Shown: piece after piece, positions 1 through 7,595 of the stretch
How positions within the stretch are numbered: the stretch's first letter is position 1
Layout: each line of letters opens with the position of its first letter
Assembly (NCBI RefSeq): GCF_900110765.1
Contig: NZ_FOEO01000019.1
Span: forward strand, 23,004-87,003
DNA from: Pseudomonas sp. NFACC02
Lineage (GTDB): Bacteria; Pseudomonadota; Gammaproteobacteria; Pseudomonadales; Pseudomonadaceae
Direction of reading: 5' to 3'
DNA length: 64,000 nucleotides
Translations under genes and position numbers: made by a program
The notes under the pieces: generated by a model
Databases searched by the model: none
What the model saw: the letters and a program-made list of their open reading frames with translations, nothing else
Told to the model about the DNA's origin: nothing

Positions 1-697
1 TCGTGATGAAAAGGTAAAGGTGCTCAAGGCGCTCGCACCCTTCACCCCGGAACGCCTCGCGACCCAGGTGGTTCGCGGCCAGTACATTGCCGGTTACAGC
101 GAAGGCAAACCGGTCCCCGGTTACCTGGAAGAGGAAAACTCCAACACCCAGAGCGACACCGAAACGTTCGTTGCCATTCGTGCCGATATCCGCAACTGGC
201 GCTGGGCGGGGGTTCCGTTCTATCTGCGTACCGGCAAACGCATGCCGCAGAAGCTGTCGCAGATCGTGATCCATTTCAAGGAGCCGCCTCACTACATCTT
301 CGCGCCGGAACAACGGATGCAGATCAGCAACCGCCTGATCATTCGTCTGCAGCCCGATGAAGGCATTTCGCTGCAAGTGATGACCAAGGATCAGGGGCTG
401 GACAAAGGCATGCAACTGCGCAGCAACCCCTTGCAACTGAGCTTCTCCGACGCTTACCGCAGCGCCCGTATTCCGGACGCTTATGAGCGGTTGTTGTTGG
501 AGGTCATGCGCGGCAATCAAAACCTGTTTGTCCGCAAAGATGAGATCGAGTATGCGTGGCAATGGTGCGACCAACTGATTGCTGGCTGGAAGAAGGCGGG
601 CGACGCGCCCAAGCCTTACGCCGCCGGCTCTTGGGGGCCAATGAGTTCCATTGCGCTCATTACTCGTGACGGGAGGTCCTGGTATGGCGATATGTGA
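1..697 (+). CDS. zwf: Glucose-6-phosphate 1-dehydrogenase, C-terminal part (cut by window start)
   Basis: The enzyme oxidises glucose-6-phosphate to 6-phosphogluconolactone with NAD(P)+, the entry step of the Entner-Doudoroff and pentose phosphate routes in the cytosol. The reading frame is open from base 2, so about 231 C-terminal residues of a protein usually near 490 are visible. The C-terminal domain signature NWRWAGVPFYLRTGKRM is intact, as is the family ending with an aromatic-rich tail. The stop codon lies inside the next gene: pgl begins 14 bases earlier, so the two are translationally coupled. The order zwf-pgl-eda is the classic Pseudomonas glucose catabolism operon, normally repressed by HexR; the promoter lies outside the window. 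Identification is firm; only the start is missing. Confidence 0.96.
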   Translation, partial: RDEKVKVLKALAPFTPERLATQVVRGQYIAGYSEGKPVPGYLEEENSNTQSDTETFVAIRADIRNWRWAGVPFYLRTGKRMPQKLSQIVIHFKEPPHYIFAPEQRMQISNRLIIRLQPDEGISLQVMTKDQGLDKGMQLRSNPLQLSFSDAYRSARIPDAYERLLLEVMRGNQNLFVRKDEIEYAWQWCDQLIAGWKKAGDAPKPYAAGSWGPMSSIALITRDGRSWYGDM

Positions 698-1403
698 ACT
701 TGAATTTCCGGCGGGTCTGAAAACCAACGAATTCGACAACCCCGAAGGGCTGGCCAATGCGCTGGCCGATCACGTGGCCGAGCGGCTGTCGGCGGCCATT
801 GCCCATAATCCGCACGGCGTCGCTACGCTGGTGGTGTCGGGGGGCAAAAGCCCCGTGGCATTCTTTCAGGCCCTGGCGCAGAAGCCGATCGAGTGGTCGA
901 AGGTCTGCATCAGTCTGGCCGATGAGCGCTGGGTTCCGACCGAGCACGCCGACAGCAATGCCGGTTTGCTCAAGCGTTATCTTTTTCAAGGGCCGGCGGC
1001 CGAGGCAGGCTTCTTCAGCCTGTACCGTCCAACCAACACCCTGGACGAAGCCGCCGCCGCCACCGACGAAGCACTCAAAGAGCTGCCGAAGATCGATGTG
1101 CTCGTATTGGGCATGGGCGACGATGGTCATACGGCCTCACTGTTTCCCAATAGCCCTAACCTTGCCGAAGCGCTGGACCCGGACAGTACACGTCGCTGCC
1201 TGCCCATGCTTGCGCCGAGCATCCCTCATCAGCGTCTGACGATGACGCGTTCGCTGTTGGCGTCGGCCACGACACCGATCCTGTCCGTGTCCGGGCAGGC
1301 GAAGCTGGAAACCCTGCGCAAGGCGCTGGCGGGCGATGACCTCGCCGAAATGCCGGTGCGTGCATTCCTTAACCCGTCTTTAGAGATCTACTGGTGCCCA
1401 TAA
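684..1403 (+). CDS. pgl: 6-phosphogluconolactonase
   Basis: The enzyme hydrolyses 6-phosphogluconolactone to 6-phosphogluconate, the step after Zwf. The protein has 239 residues, normal for the DevB/SOL family. The conserved motif LADERWVP is at about residues 78-85 and the GMGDDGHTASLFP signature at about 143-155, which contains the catalytic histidine. I chose the ATG at 684 because GGGAGG lies 8-13 bases upstream; a TTG at 651 in the same frame has no such site. The gene overlaps the end of zwf by 14 bases and is followed by eda after 17 bases, so it is the middle gene of the operon. Confidence 0.95.
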   Translation: MAICELEFPAGLKTNEFDNPEGLANALADHVAERLSAAIAHNPHGVATLVVSGGKSPVAFFQALAQKPIEWSKVCISLADERWVPTEHADSNAGLLKRYLFQGPAAEAGFFSLYRPTNTLDEAAAATDEALKELPKIDVLVLGMGDDGHTASLFPNSPNLAEALDPDSTRRCLPMLAPSIPHQRLTMTRSLLASATTPILSVSGQAKLETLRKALAGDDLAEMPVRAFLNPSLEIYWCP

Positions 1404-1420
1404 GCAAAGGATCAGCCGCC

Positions 1421-2095
1421 ATGGAAAATACCCACGTGAAACAGCCGATGAATAGCATGGCGAGCAAGATTGCCCAGATCGACGAACTCTGCAAAAAAGC
1501 AAAGATTCTGCCGGTCATCACCATTGCACGCGAACAGGACGTGCTGCCGCTGGCCGATGCGCTGGCGGCAGGCGGCCTGAACGCGCTGGAAATTACTCTG
1601 CGTTCCGAATTCGGGCTCAAGGCCATTCGCATCCTGCGCGATGCGCGTCCTGAACTGTGTGTCGGCGCCGGCACCATTCTCGACCGCCACATGCTCAAGG
1701 CTGCCGAAGAAGCCGGTTCGCAGTTCATCGTCACACCGGGCAGCACGCAAGACTTGCTGGAAGCAGGGGCGCAGAGCGAATTGCCTTTGCTGCCAGGCAT
1801 CAGCAGCGCGTCAGAGATCATGATCGGTTATGCGCTGGGCTACCGCCGCTTCAAGCTGTTTCCGGCTGAAATCAGCGGCGGCGTCGGTGCGATCAAAGCG
1901 CTGGGCGGCCCTTTTCCGGAAGTCCGTTTTTGCCCGACGGGCGGCGTCAGTGCCGCTAACCTGAAGAGCTACATGGCACAGCCCAACGTGATGTGCGTGG
2001 GCGGTACCTGGATGATCGACAACGCCTGGGTGAAGAGCGGCGATTGGGGCCGTATCACCGATGCCACGGCCGAAGCGATCGCGCTGTTCGACTGA
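1421..2095 (+). CDS. eda: 2-dehydro-3-deoxy-phosphogluconate (KDPG) aldolase
   Basis: The enzyme cleaves KDPG to pyruvate and glyceraldehyde-3-phosphate, the last step of the Entner-Doudoroff pathway. The 224-residue protein is a class I (Schiff-base) aldolase barrel: Glu57 and Arg61 in LEITLR and the Schiff-base Lys145 in RRFKLFPAE match the family catalytic residues. The chosen ATG has AAAGG about 11 bases upstream; an in-frame ATG at 1448 would shorten the N-terminus and cannot be excluded, since the first dozen residues are not conserved in the family. It closes the zwf-pgl-eda operon. A 7-bp hairpin follows at 2131-2153, then stronger terminators further on. Confidence 0.95.
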   Translation: MENTHVKQPMNSMASKIAQIDELCKKAKILPVITIAREQDVLPLADALAAGGLNALEITLRSEFGLKAIRILRDARPELCVGAGTILDRHMLKAAEEAGSQFIVTPGSTQDLLEAGAQSELPLLPGISSASEIMIGYALGYRRFKLFPAEISGGVGAIKALGGPFPEVRFCPTGGVSAANLKSYMAQPNVMCVGGTWMIDNAWVKSGDWGRITDATAEAIALFD

Positions 2096-2130
2096 TTGAA
2101 TGATTCGTACGCCCCAAGATTGATCTTCGA

Positions 2131-2153
2131 CAGCTCCGGTTCATGAAGGAGCT
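2131..2153 (+). terminator. Weak hairpin after eda
   Basis: The arms CAGCTCC and GGAGCTG pair perfectly over 7 bp around a 9-base loop, followed by GATTTAA rather than a run of T. It may slow or process the end of the operon transcript; it is not a strong intrinsic terminator. Confidence 0.4.
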
Positions 2154-2228
2154 GATTTAATCATCGCCAGATGATGGATTCAGCGCGCTGGGGCGCCGCT
2201 ACAGAAGTCGTTGTTGCATGGCTATTTG

Positions 2229-2262
2229 ACGGTGCTCCTTGGTCGGGGGCGCCGTTTTTTTT
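2229..2262 (+). terminator. Rho-independent terminator 1 downstream of eda
   Basis: A GC-rich hairpin (arm CGGTGCTCC with GGGGGCGCCG, allowing G-T pairs) is followed directly by eight T. It is the first strong terminator after eda and probably ends the zwf-pgl-eda transcript, or a small RNA made from the intergenic region. Confidence 0.8.
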
Positions 2263-2396
2263 GCTCTTTTTTCGAGGGCTATAAATATGTACCGCAGTCG
2301 GGTCAGTCCGGACGCGTATCTTTGCACTTCCTTTGTAGTTCGCTTTTCCATGAAGCTCTTTGGCGGCACCTCCATCCGGGGGCGCCGCTTTTTTTT
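2263..2396 (+). ncRNA. Candidate small RNA between two terminators
   Basis: The stretch between terminator 1 and terminator 2 has no convincing reading frame. It contains TATAAA at 2280-2285, a possible -10 box whose -35 position is only a T run. A transcript from about 2292 would be about 105 nt and would end in a strong hairpin with eight T (2363-2396), the layout of Hfq-binding small RNAs. There is no direct evidence of transcription, and I do not recognise the sequence as a known family. Confidence 0.3.
2363..2396 (+). terminator. Rho-independent terminator 2
   Basis: The arms GCGGCACCTCC and GGGGGCGCCGC pair with one A-C mismatch around an ATCC loop, followed by TTTTTTTT. The 3' arm and T tract nearly repeat those of terminator 1 about 130 bases upstream. 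It lies just past the end of the convergent minus-strand gene at 2423, but its T tract serves the plus strand. Confidence 0.8.
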
Positions 2397-2422
2397 GCCC
2401 GCTGACCGGCGCCTCTCGGCCG

Positions 2423-3628
2423 TCATGCCAGCGCGCGCAAAGCCCTTGTCAGATGTTCGACATCATCGACTGAGGTGATAAAACCGGGCGTGATGCGAAT
2501 GCACGGGCCACATGCCGAGCCATGCCTGTCAACGGCAAAAATCCCGTGTTCATCCAGCAGTCTCTGCGTCATGAGCCCCTGGTCGTGATGTTGCCTGAAG
2601 CGAAACGAGGTGATGCCGCAATAGAGACGCGGATCATCCGGCGTGAGCACTTCAATGCCCTCCATCGTTCGCGCTTCGCGGACCCACAGGTCCCGCAGGT
2701 ACGCGAGCCGTGCGCCTTTCACGGCCGACCCGCCCATCGCGCGGTGCTCTTCAAAGACTTTGGTCAGCGTCATCAGCGCCGGAATATTCGGCGTGCCGTA
2801 GGGCACAAGGCCCAGGATGTCATCCGCGGGGTAGCGTCTGTCGCCCATGTCGGGATCGATGGCAGACAGCCTTTCTTTCCTGACATGGATGAAGCCCAGG
2901 CTCAGGGGCGCGCCCATCCATTTCTGCAAATTGAAGCCGGCAAAAGCCACGTCCAGCTCCGCCAGATTGAAATCCAGCTGACCCAGCGCATGAGCGCCGT
3001 CGAGGATCACATCGATGCCATGTTCAGCCGCGGCTTTTGCAATCGCCTGTACCGGCATCACCAGTCCCGTGCGGTGGGTGACATGGGTCAGCGCCATCAG
3101 TTTAAGGCGTGGGTGGGCCGCGAAGGCGTCGCGATAGGTTTTCAGCAACGATTCATAACTGGCAGGGTGGGCGTGGCTGATTTCTATGACGTCCACGCCA
3201 CGTGTTTTTTCTAGCCAGCGCATGGCGGTCTGCACGCTGTTGTAATCCAGATCGCTGATCAATACTTGGTCCCCAGGCTTCAGACCGTTGTAGTTGCGTA
3301 TCAGCGATTGCAGCGACTCCGACGCACAACGGGTGAGTGCGACCTCTTCAGTCGACACACCCAGCAGCGCCGCCAGATCGGCTCGAATCAGTTCGCTGTC
3401 CTGGGTGTCGAAGCGCTGGCGAACGTACACGGAGTTGCTGCGGTTGACGTACGCCAGATGCTGTTCGTAGGTGTTCAATACCTCGCGGGTCATGCGCCCG
3501 AAATAGCCGTGCTCAAAGTTGATCGGGCCCGGCTCCACGTCGTATTGGCGGGCGACGTCTCGCCAGAAAGATTCGTCGCGGGCGCGCTCGATGGCCGCCT
3601 CCATTCCTGCAGATTGAACACTGGTCAT
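2423..3628 (-). CDS. Class V aminotransferase-fold PLP enzyme (isopenicillin-N epimerase/cysteine desulfurase-like)
   Basis: This 401-residue protein is a fold-type I PLP enzyme of the class V aminotransferase family. The cofactor site is clear: Asp210 and His213 in VILDGAHALGQLDF contact the PLP ring, and Lys236 in GFNLQKWMG is the Schiff-base lysine. The start of the fold, NFEHGYFGRM, replaces the usual LNxGSxG loop and resembles isopenicillin-N epimerase-like members. There is no catalytic cysteine loop typical of a dedicated IscS, so an aminotransferase, epimerase or lyase role is likelier than desulfuration. The substrate cannot be named. The ATG is preceded by GAGGG. It is transcribed toward eda and is followed, 23 bases before its start, by the unrelated DUF3820 gene on the same strand, with which it may be co-transcribed. 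Confidence 0.85.
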   Translation of the reverse strand: MTSVQSAGMEAAIERARDESFWRDVARQYDVEPGPINFEHGYFGRMTREVLNTYEQHLAYVNRSNSVYVRQRFDTQDSELIRADLAALLGVSTEEVALTRCASESLQSLIRNYNGLKPGDQVLISDLDYNSVQTAMRWLEKTRGVDVIEISHAHPASYESLLKTYRDAFAAHPRLKLMALTHVTHRTGLVMPVQAIAKAAAEHGIDVILDGAHALGQLDFNLAELDVAFAGFNLQKWMGAPLSLGFIHVRKERLSAIDPDMGDRRYPADDILGLVPYGTPNIPALMTLTKVFEEHRAMGGSAVKGARLAYLRDLWVREARTMEGIEVLTPDDPRLYCGITSFRFRQHHDQGLMTQRLLDEHGIFAVDRHGSACGPCIRITPGFITSVDDVEHLTRALRALA

Positions 3629-3651
3629 CTGGCCCTCTTTGGGAAGAAACG

Positions 3652-3915
3652 TCAGGTAAAGCGAATAGGTGTTTTCAACGGGCTTTCACGCAACGGTTCG
3701 CGAGGGCGGGTTCTCAGCGGATCCAGCAGGCTCGACAGGCCGTTGTGATCGACCTCGTGCATCAGCGCCAGCAAGCTGCCCAGCTCTCCGGCCGGGAAAC
3801 CTTTACGCGCGAACCAGTTCAGGTAATCGCCCGGCAAGTCGGCGAGCAGGCGCCCTTTGTATTTGCCGTAGGGCATCTCGCGCGTCACCAACAGTTTGAG
3901 TTTCTCGGGATTCAT
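3652..3915 (-). CDS. DUF3820 family protein
   Basis: A small 87-residue cytosolic protein with the DUF3820 signature: the N-terminal MPYGKYKGRLLADLPGDYLNW block (residues about 14-34) followed by a helical part. Some members are described as putative quorum-sensing-regulated virulence factors, but the biochemical role is unknown. I placed the start at the ATG at 3915 because family members begin with an MNPE-like leader; the frame continues open far upstream (to 4572), but that stretch lies antisense to the gene at 4147 and is not conserved-looking. The upstream ribosome-binding site is weak. It sits directly upstream of the class V PLP enzyme on the same strand, 23 bases apart. Confidence 0.85.
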   Translation of the reverse strand: MNPEKLKLLVTREMPYGKYKGRLLADLPGDYLNWFARKGFPAGELGSLLALMHEVDHNGLSSLLDPLRTRPREPLRESPLKTPIRFT

Positions 3916-3960
3916 GGTGCCGCCGTTGGTCGTGTTCAGTGAACTTGAACGATACGTGCA

Positions 3961-3995
3961 TTCTGCATGCAGGCCAATGTACAGATCATGCAGAA
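3961..3995 (+). promoter_or_regulatory. Inverted repeat, possible activator (enhancer) site
   Basis: TTCTGCATG (3961-3969) and CATGCAGAA (3987-3995) form perfect 9-bp inverted arms separated by 17 bases. The dyad centre is about 100 bp upstream of the candidate sigma-54 promoter at 4066-4081, the usual distance for an enhancer-binding protein site. It also lies 46 bases upstream of the DUF3820 start on the other strand. Function is inferred from position and symmetry. Confidence 0.4.
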
Positions 3996-4065
3996 AGCGT
4001 GGTAAGGGTGTCTCTTGATAAAAACAAGTTATTGAAAATAAAGGGTTTTTATTTGTTTGGAGAAC

Positions 4066-4081
4066 TGGCACGGGCACTGCA
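4066..4081 (+). promoter_or_regulatory. Candidate sigma-54 (-24/-12) promoter
   Basis: TGGCACGGGCACTGCA matches the sigma-54 consensus TGGCACRNNNNTTGCW at all defined positions except one (C for the first T of the -12 block), and the GG and GC dinucleotides have the required spacing. An AT-rich stretch lies just upstream (4016-4060), as often seen with IHF-bent sigma-54 promoters. It would drive the gene at 4147 with a leader of about 55 nt. The sigma factor gene rpoN is in this window at 8459-9952. Confidence 0.6.
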
Positions 4082-4146
4082 ACAGTTATTGCATCGAGTG
4101 AAGTGACCTCACCTATTCGATTAACCTGCCAGAAAGGAACTGCAAA

Positions 4147-4617
4147 ATGACAGATATCAACAAAGAAGCGATCTCGGTACTCAACGATTTGATCGAGACC
4201 AGCATTGACGGCGAGAAAGGCTTTCACACTGCCGCTGAAGATATCAAGAACCCTGAAATCAAGGCGTACTTCCTTTCGCGTTCGTCTGAGTGCAAGTCCG
4301 CTGTGGCCGAGCTTCAGACCGAAGTCCGCGCGCTGGGCGGTGACCCGGATGACTCCTCCAGTGCAACCGGTGGTCTGCACCGTCTCTGGGTGGAACTGAA
4401 AGCCGCCGTGACCGGCAAAAGCGATGAGGCAGTGCTCAACGAAGTAGAGCGCGGCGAAGACCATGCGCTGAAAGCCTACAAGGAAGCTTCGCAGAAGGCG
4501 GTCGAGAAGAATCTGCCTGTCAATGTCACCAGCCTGATTCAGCGTCAGCTGACAGGTGTGCAGGCGAACCACGATAAAGTGAAAGCGCTACGTGATTCCG
4601 TGCGCCGCGCTAGCTGA
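4147..4617 (+). CDS. PA2169-type four-helix-bundle protein (DUF2383)
   Basis: The 156-residue soluble protein is almost entirely predicted helix and belongs to the PA2169/DUF2383 ferritin-like family. Acidic and histidine residues recur in the helices (for example DGEKGFHTAAEDI near residues 21-33 and ERGEDHALKAYKEA near 101-114), consistent with a rubrerythrin-like four-helix bundle, but the full di-iron ExxH set is not obvious. Function is unknown; homologues are often induced in stress or stationary phase. AAAGGA sits just before the ATG. It stands alone, preceded by a candidate sigma-54 promoter with an upstream dyad and followed by a bidirectional terminator. Confidence 0.85.
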   Translation: MTDINKEAISVLNDLIETSIDGEKGFHTAAEDIKNPEIKAYFLSRSSECKSAVAELQTEVRALGGDPDDSSSATGGLHRLWVELKAAVTGKSDEAVLNEVERGEDHALKAYKEASQKAVEKNLPVNVTSLIQRQLTGVQANHDKVKALRDSVRRAS

Positions 4618-4632
4618 TTCGTCGGCTTCCTG

Positions 4633-4662
4633 AAAAAACGCCAGCCTGTCTGGCGTTTTTTT
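4633..4662. terminator. Bidirectional terminator between the 4147 gene and the diguanylate cyclase
   Basis: The arms CGCCAG and CTGGCG flank a short loop, with six A on the left and seven T on the right, so the hairpin can stop transcription arriving from either convergent gene. Confidence 0.9.
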
Positions 4663-4684
4663 ATGCCTGGGTTAATGTCCCTGC

Positions 4685-6202
4685 TCAGGGAAATGCGGTG
4701 TGTACTTGCGCACCGCATTCGACGCGATTTCGGCCTTTACGTTTAGCTTCGTAAAGCGCCTGGTCCGCCTCACTGAACAGCTCGGTCCGTTGGTTTTCAC
4801 CCCTTGGCTGTGCGCACGCGACACCGATGCTGACAGTAATGGAATGGCCACCCGGATTCAGCGGCGGTAACGCTTCGATCGCCTGTCTGATCTGTTCTGC
4901 AAGCAATGCGGCGCCCGGCAGATCGGTTTCCGGCAGTACCACCAGGAACTCCTCACCGCCGTAACGGGCAGCGACGTCACCGGGACGACGAATGCTGGCT
5001 TCCAGCGTTTTCGCAACCGTGCGCAACGCAATGTCACCACCGTCATGGCCGTGTCGATCATTGAACGCCTTGAAATGATCGACGTCGATCATGAGCACCG
5101 AGATCGGCTTGTCCGAACGGATGCTGCGCGCCCATTCCTGCTTGAAGACCATATCCAGCCGACGCCTGTTGGCCAGCCCTGTCAGCCCATCGGTTGCCGC
5201 GAGCTCGCTCAGTTCCCGTTCGGCGAGATGCCTGAGCTTTAGCTGTTTGCTCAGCAGCCAAGATAGCCAGAGAATGCCCAGGCACAGCAGGCCGGTCGCC
5301 CCGGTCACCAGCAACGCATTCTGCCTCCAGAGTGCGTACACCTCGTCCTGCGACTGTGCGATCACGACGATCAATGGCAAGTCGCCTACTCTCGAAAACG
5401 TATACATCCGCCGCTGACCATCGAGCTCCGACACGGCGGTGAAGCTGCCATTGGCCGCTCTGAGAATGCGCTGAAAATTAGGGAGCTGGCTGAAATCCTG
5501 GCCAATATAGGTACGCAGGGTCTGCTCGGGTTCTCGTGCCAGCATGATGCCGTCTGCCGTGATCAGGTTGATGGTTCCTTTTTGCCCGACGTCCAGTCCT
5601 CGAAACAGGCGGTGAAAGTAGGCCAGACGCATCGAGGCCACCACAACGCCGACAAACCGGCCATCGGTGGAAGGGATGCGCCGGCTGAAACTGATGCGCC
5701 AGTCCTTGAAGCCCCAGCGCGCTTTGAAAGGGCCGTCGACGTGAAGCGCCAGGGACGGATCCTCCCGGTGCCTGGCGAAGCTGGCGAGATCGGAAAAATT
5801 ATCGTCACGCGGTATCACGGAAACCGAATCGGCCACGATTTTCCCCGTTGCATCCAGGACGACCAGATCACCCTTGTACGGGGCTGCAGTGGAGCGATCG
5901 AACATCACTTGCTGGCGCAACGCGGGTGAAATAGACAGCACCTCCGGTTGCTGCCACGTTGAGATCATGCCTAGAAGTGATGTGTCATACAGGTCGGCAC
6001 TGCGCTGCACATCGGCATTGATCAACCGCACCACGTTATTGGCAGCGCGCACGGCGGAGTCGGTGGCGTTGCCGTATTCTCGGATCAACTGCGACGTGAC
6101 GATCGCCAGAATCGCCACCACTGCCAGCAAGCTGCCGGACGTCAACATTTTTTCCGAGCGCGATCGGGAGGGTGGAAGCGTCTGTGCGCGAGACAGTGTC
6201 AT
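4685..6202 (-). CDS. Membrane-bound diguanylate cyclase with periplasmic Cache-type sensor
   Basis: The 505-residue protein should make cyclic di-GMP from two GTP at the inner membrane. A first membrane helix is near residues 24-40, followed by a periplasmic domain of about 260 residues resembling dCache/PDC sensors, a second membrane helix near 295-320, and a C-terminal GGDEF domain. The active-site motif is GGEEF at 415-419, which is catalytically competent, and the RxxD inhibitory I-site (RPGD, 406-409) is correctly placed five residues before it, so product feedback is expected. No EAL domain is present. The signal is unknown. It is a single gene, convergent with the four-helix protein and sharing its terminator. 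An internal Met at residue 19 is an alternative start. Confidence 0.92.
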   Translation of the reverse strand: MTLSRAQTLPPSRSRSEKMLTSGSLLAVVAILAIVTSQLIREYGNATDSAVRAANNVVRLINADVQRSADLYDTSLLGMISTWQQPEVLSISPALRQQVMFDRSTAAPYKGDLVVLDATGKIVADSVSVIPRDDNFSDLASFARHREDPSLALHVDGPFKARWGFKDWRISFSRRIPSTDGRFVGVVVASMRLAYFHRLFRGLDVGQKGTINLITADGIMLAREPEQTLRTYIGQDFSQLPNFQRILRAANGSFTAVSELDGQRRMYTFSRVGDLPLIVVIAQSQDEVYALWRQNALLVTGATGLLCLGILWLSWLLSKQLKLRHLAERELSELAATDGLTGLANRRRLDMVFKQEWARSIRSDKPISVLMIDVDHFKAFNDRHGHDGGDIALRTVAKTLEASIRRPGDVAARYGGEEFLVVLPETDLPGAALLAEQIRQAIEALPPLNPGGHSITVSIGVACAQPRGENQRTELFSEADQALYEAKRKGRNRVECGAQVHTAFP

Positions 6203-6446
6203 CGATCAGCTCTGTGGAGATGTAATCGTTAATCCCGTCCGCGCGGCAGGGTTGGCAGCATTGCAGTGAGGCTTATCCATGCACAGGGATGATGAGTTCG
6301 CGAAGGGCGTATCCAAGGCGATGAATTAAAGATCCATCCCGGCGATTGATCAAGTCTGTTACGGCCGCCCGAGGTGCAGGAATTTCAGGGGATCGATGAG
6401 AGATCGGGAGGGGAAGTGCGACGGCGAGCCAAAGTGAAGAGGGCGG

Positions 6447-6719
6447 TCATTCGCCCTCGTCAAACTTGTTGTTGATGAGTTCGATGAGGCCATCAAGCGC
6501 GGCCTGTTCCTCATCACCCTCCGTCGACAGATGAATCTCGGTACCTTTTCCGGCCGCCAGCATCATGACCGCCATTATGCTCTTGCCGTCGACCATGCTG
6601 TCGGGGCTGCGGCCGACCCTGATCTGGCAGGGATATTTTCCGGCGACGCCAACGAACTTTGCGGCAGCGCGGGCGTGCAGACCGAGCTTGTTGATGATGG
6701 TGATCTGGTGAGCGGGCAT
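6447..6719 (-). CDS. ptsO: Nitrogen-PTS phosphocarrier protein NPr (HPr family)
   Basis: The 90-residue HPr-fold protein relays phosphate from EI-Ntr (PtsP, outside the window) to EIIA-Ntr in a regulatory, not transporting, phosphotransferase chain. The phosphorylated His15 is in NKLGLHARAA and the second conserved segment SMVDGKSIMAVM is present around residues 41-52. It is the last gene of the group rpoN-hpf-ptsN-rapZ-ptsO, 16 bases after rapZ. This arrangement is conserved in proteobacteria and ties nitrogen status and carbon flow to sigma-54. Confidence 0.95.
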   Translation of the reverse strand: MPAHQITIINKLGLHARAAAKFVGVAGKYPCQIRVGRSPDSMVDGKSIMAVMMLAAGKGTEIHLSTEGDEEQAALDGLIELINNKFDEGE

Positions 6720-6735
6720 CGCGATGGGGATCCTT

Positions 6736-7593
6736 TCAGCTTAGGTCGCGGTGGCGGACCTGAACATTCTTGAGCGTCTGTTGCAGGGACTGACCCAGTC
6801 GTTCGGTCAGGTAGACGGAGCGGTGGTGGCCGCCGGTACAGCCGATGGCAATGGTGACATAGGCGCGATTGCTGGCGGCGAACCGTGGCAGCCATTTGGT
6901 CAGATATGAAGAGATGTCCTGGAACATTTCCTCGACATCCGGCTGCGCGGCCAGGTACTCGGCTACCGGCTGGTCGAGCCCGGACTGCTCGCGCAGCTCA
7001 GGTTTCCAGTACGGGTTAGGCAGGCAGCGGACATCGAACACCAGGTCCGCATCCACCGGCATGCCGCGTTTGAAGCCAAACGATTCGATCAGGAACGCGG
7101 TACCCGGTTCAGGCTTGTTCAGAAGCCGCAACTTGAGCGTATCGCGCAGTTGATAGAGATTCAGGTGAGTCGTGTCGATGGTCAGGTCGGCGAGATCGAT
7201 GATCGGCCCGAGCAGGGTTTTCTCGTCACGGATGGCTTCGGCCAGCGAGCGCGTGGCATTGCTCAGCGGGTGACGACGGCGGGTTTCGGAGAAGCGCTTG
7301 AGCAGCGTTGCCTCGTCGGCATCCAGAAACAGAACGTCGCACTGGATATGTCGATCGCGAACTTCTTCGAGCATTCGCGGGAAGCGGGTCAGGTGACTGG
7401 GCAGGTTGCGAGCGTCAATAGACACCGCCAGCAGAGGTTCGGCCAGCTCCGTGTTGATCAATGCGCGTTCGGCGAGCTCGGGCAGCAGGCCTGCGGGCAG
7501 GTTATCGACGCAGTAAAAACCGCTGTCTTCCAGAACATCGAGGGCCGTGCTCTTGCCGGAGCCTGAGCGGCCGCTGACGATGATCATGCGCAT
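6736..7593 (-). CDS. rapZ: RNase adapter / nucleotide-binding protein RapZ
   Basis: The 285-residue protein has an N-terminal P-loop kinase-like domain (GRSGSGKS at residues 8-15) and the C-terminal domain that in E. coli binds small RNAs and GlcN6P and presents the RNA to RNase E. The family region around IGCTGGHHRSVYLTE near the C-terminus is intact. In enteric bacteria it controls glmS through GlmZ; whether the same target exists in Pseudomonas is not shown here. It lies between ptsN and ptsO with 2-base and 16-base gaps, so it is co-transcribed. Confidence 0.94.
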   Translation of the reverse strand: MRMIIVSGRSGSGKSTALDVLEDSGFYCVDNLPAGLLPELAERALINTELAEPLLAVSIDARNLPSHLTRFPRMLEEVRDRHIQCDVLFLDADEATLLKRFSETRRRHPLSNATRSLAEAIRDEKTLLGPIIDLADLTIDTTHLNLYQLRDTLKLRLLNKPEPGTAFLIESFGFKRGMPVDADLVFDVRCLPNPYWKPELREQSGLDQPVAEYLAAQPDVEEMFQDISSYLTKWLPRFAASNRAYVTIAIGCTGGHHRSVYLTERLGQSLQQTLKNVQVRHRDLS

Positions 7594-7595
7594 GA

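Noticed and set aside
3916..4572. In-frame extension of the DUF3820 gene to about 306 codons
   Set aside because: The extra part lies antisense to the conserved four-helix gene and over its promoter; family members start near the ATG at 3915.
6203..6446. A sigma-54 site near the TTGGCAGCATTGCAG motif
   Set aside because: The spacing between the GG and GC blocks is 3 bases too short for a -24/-12 promoter.
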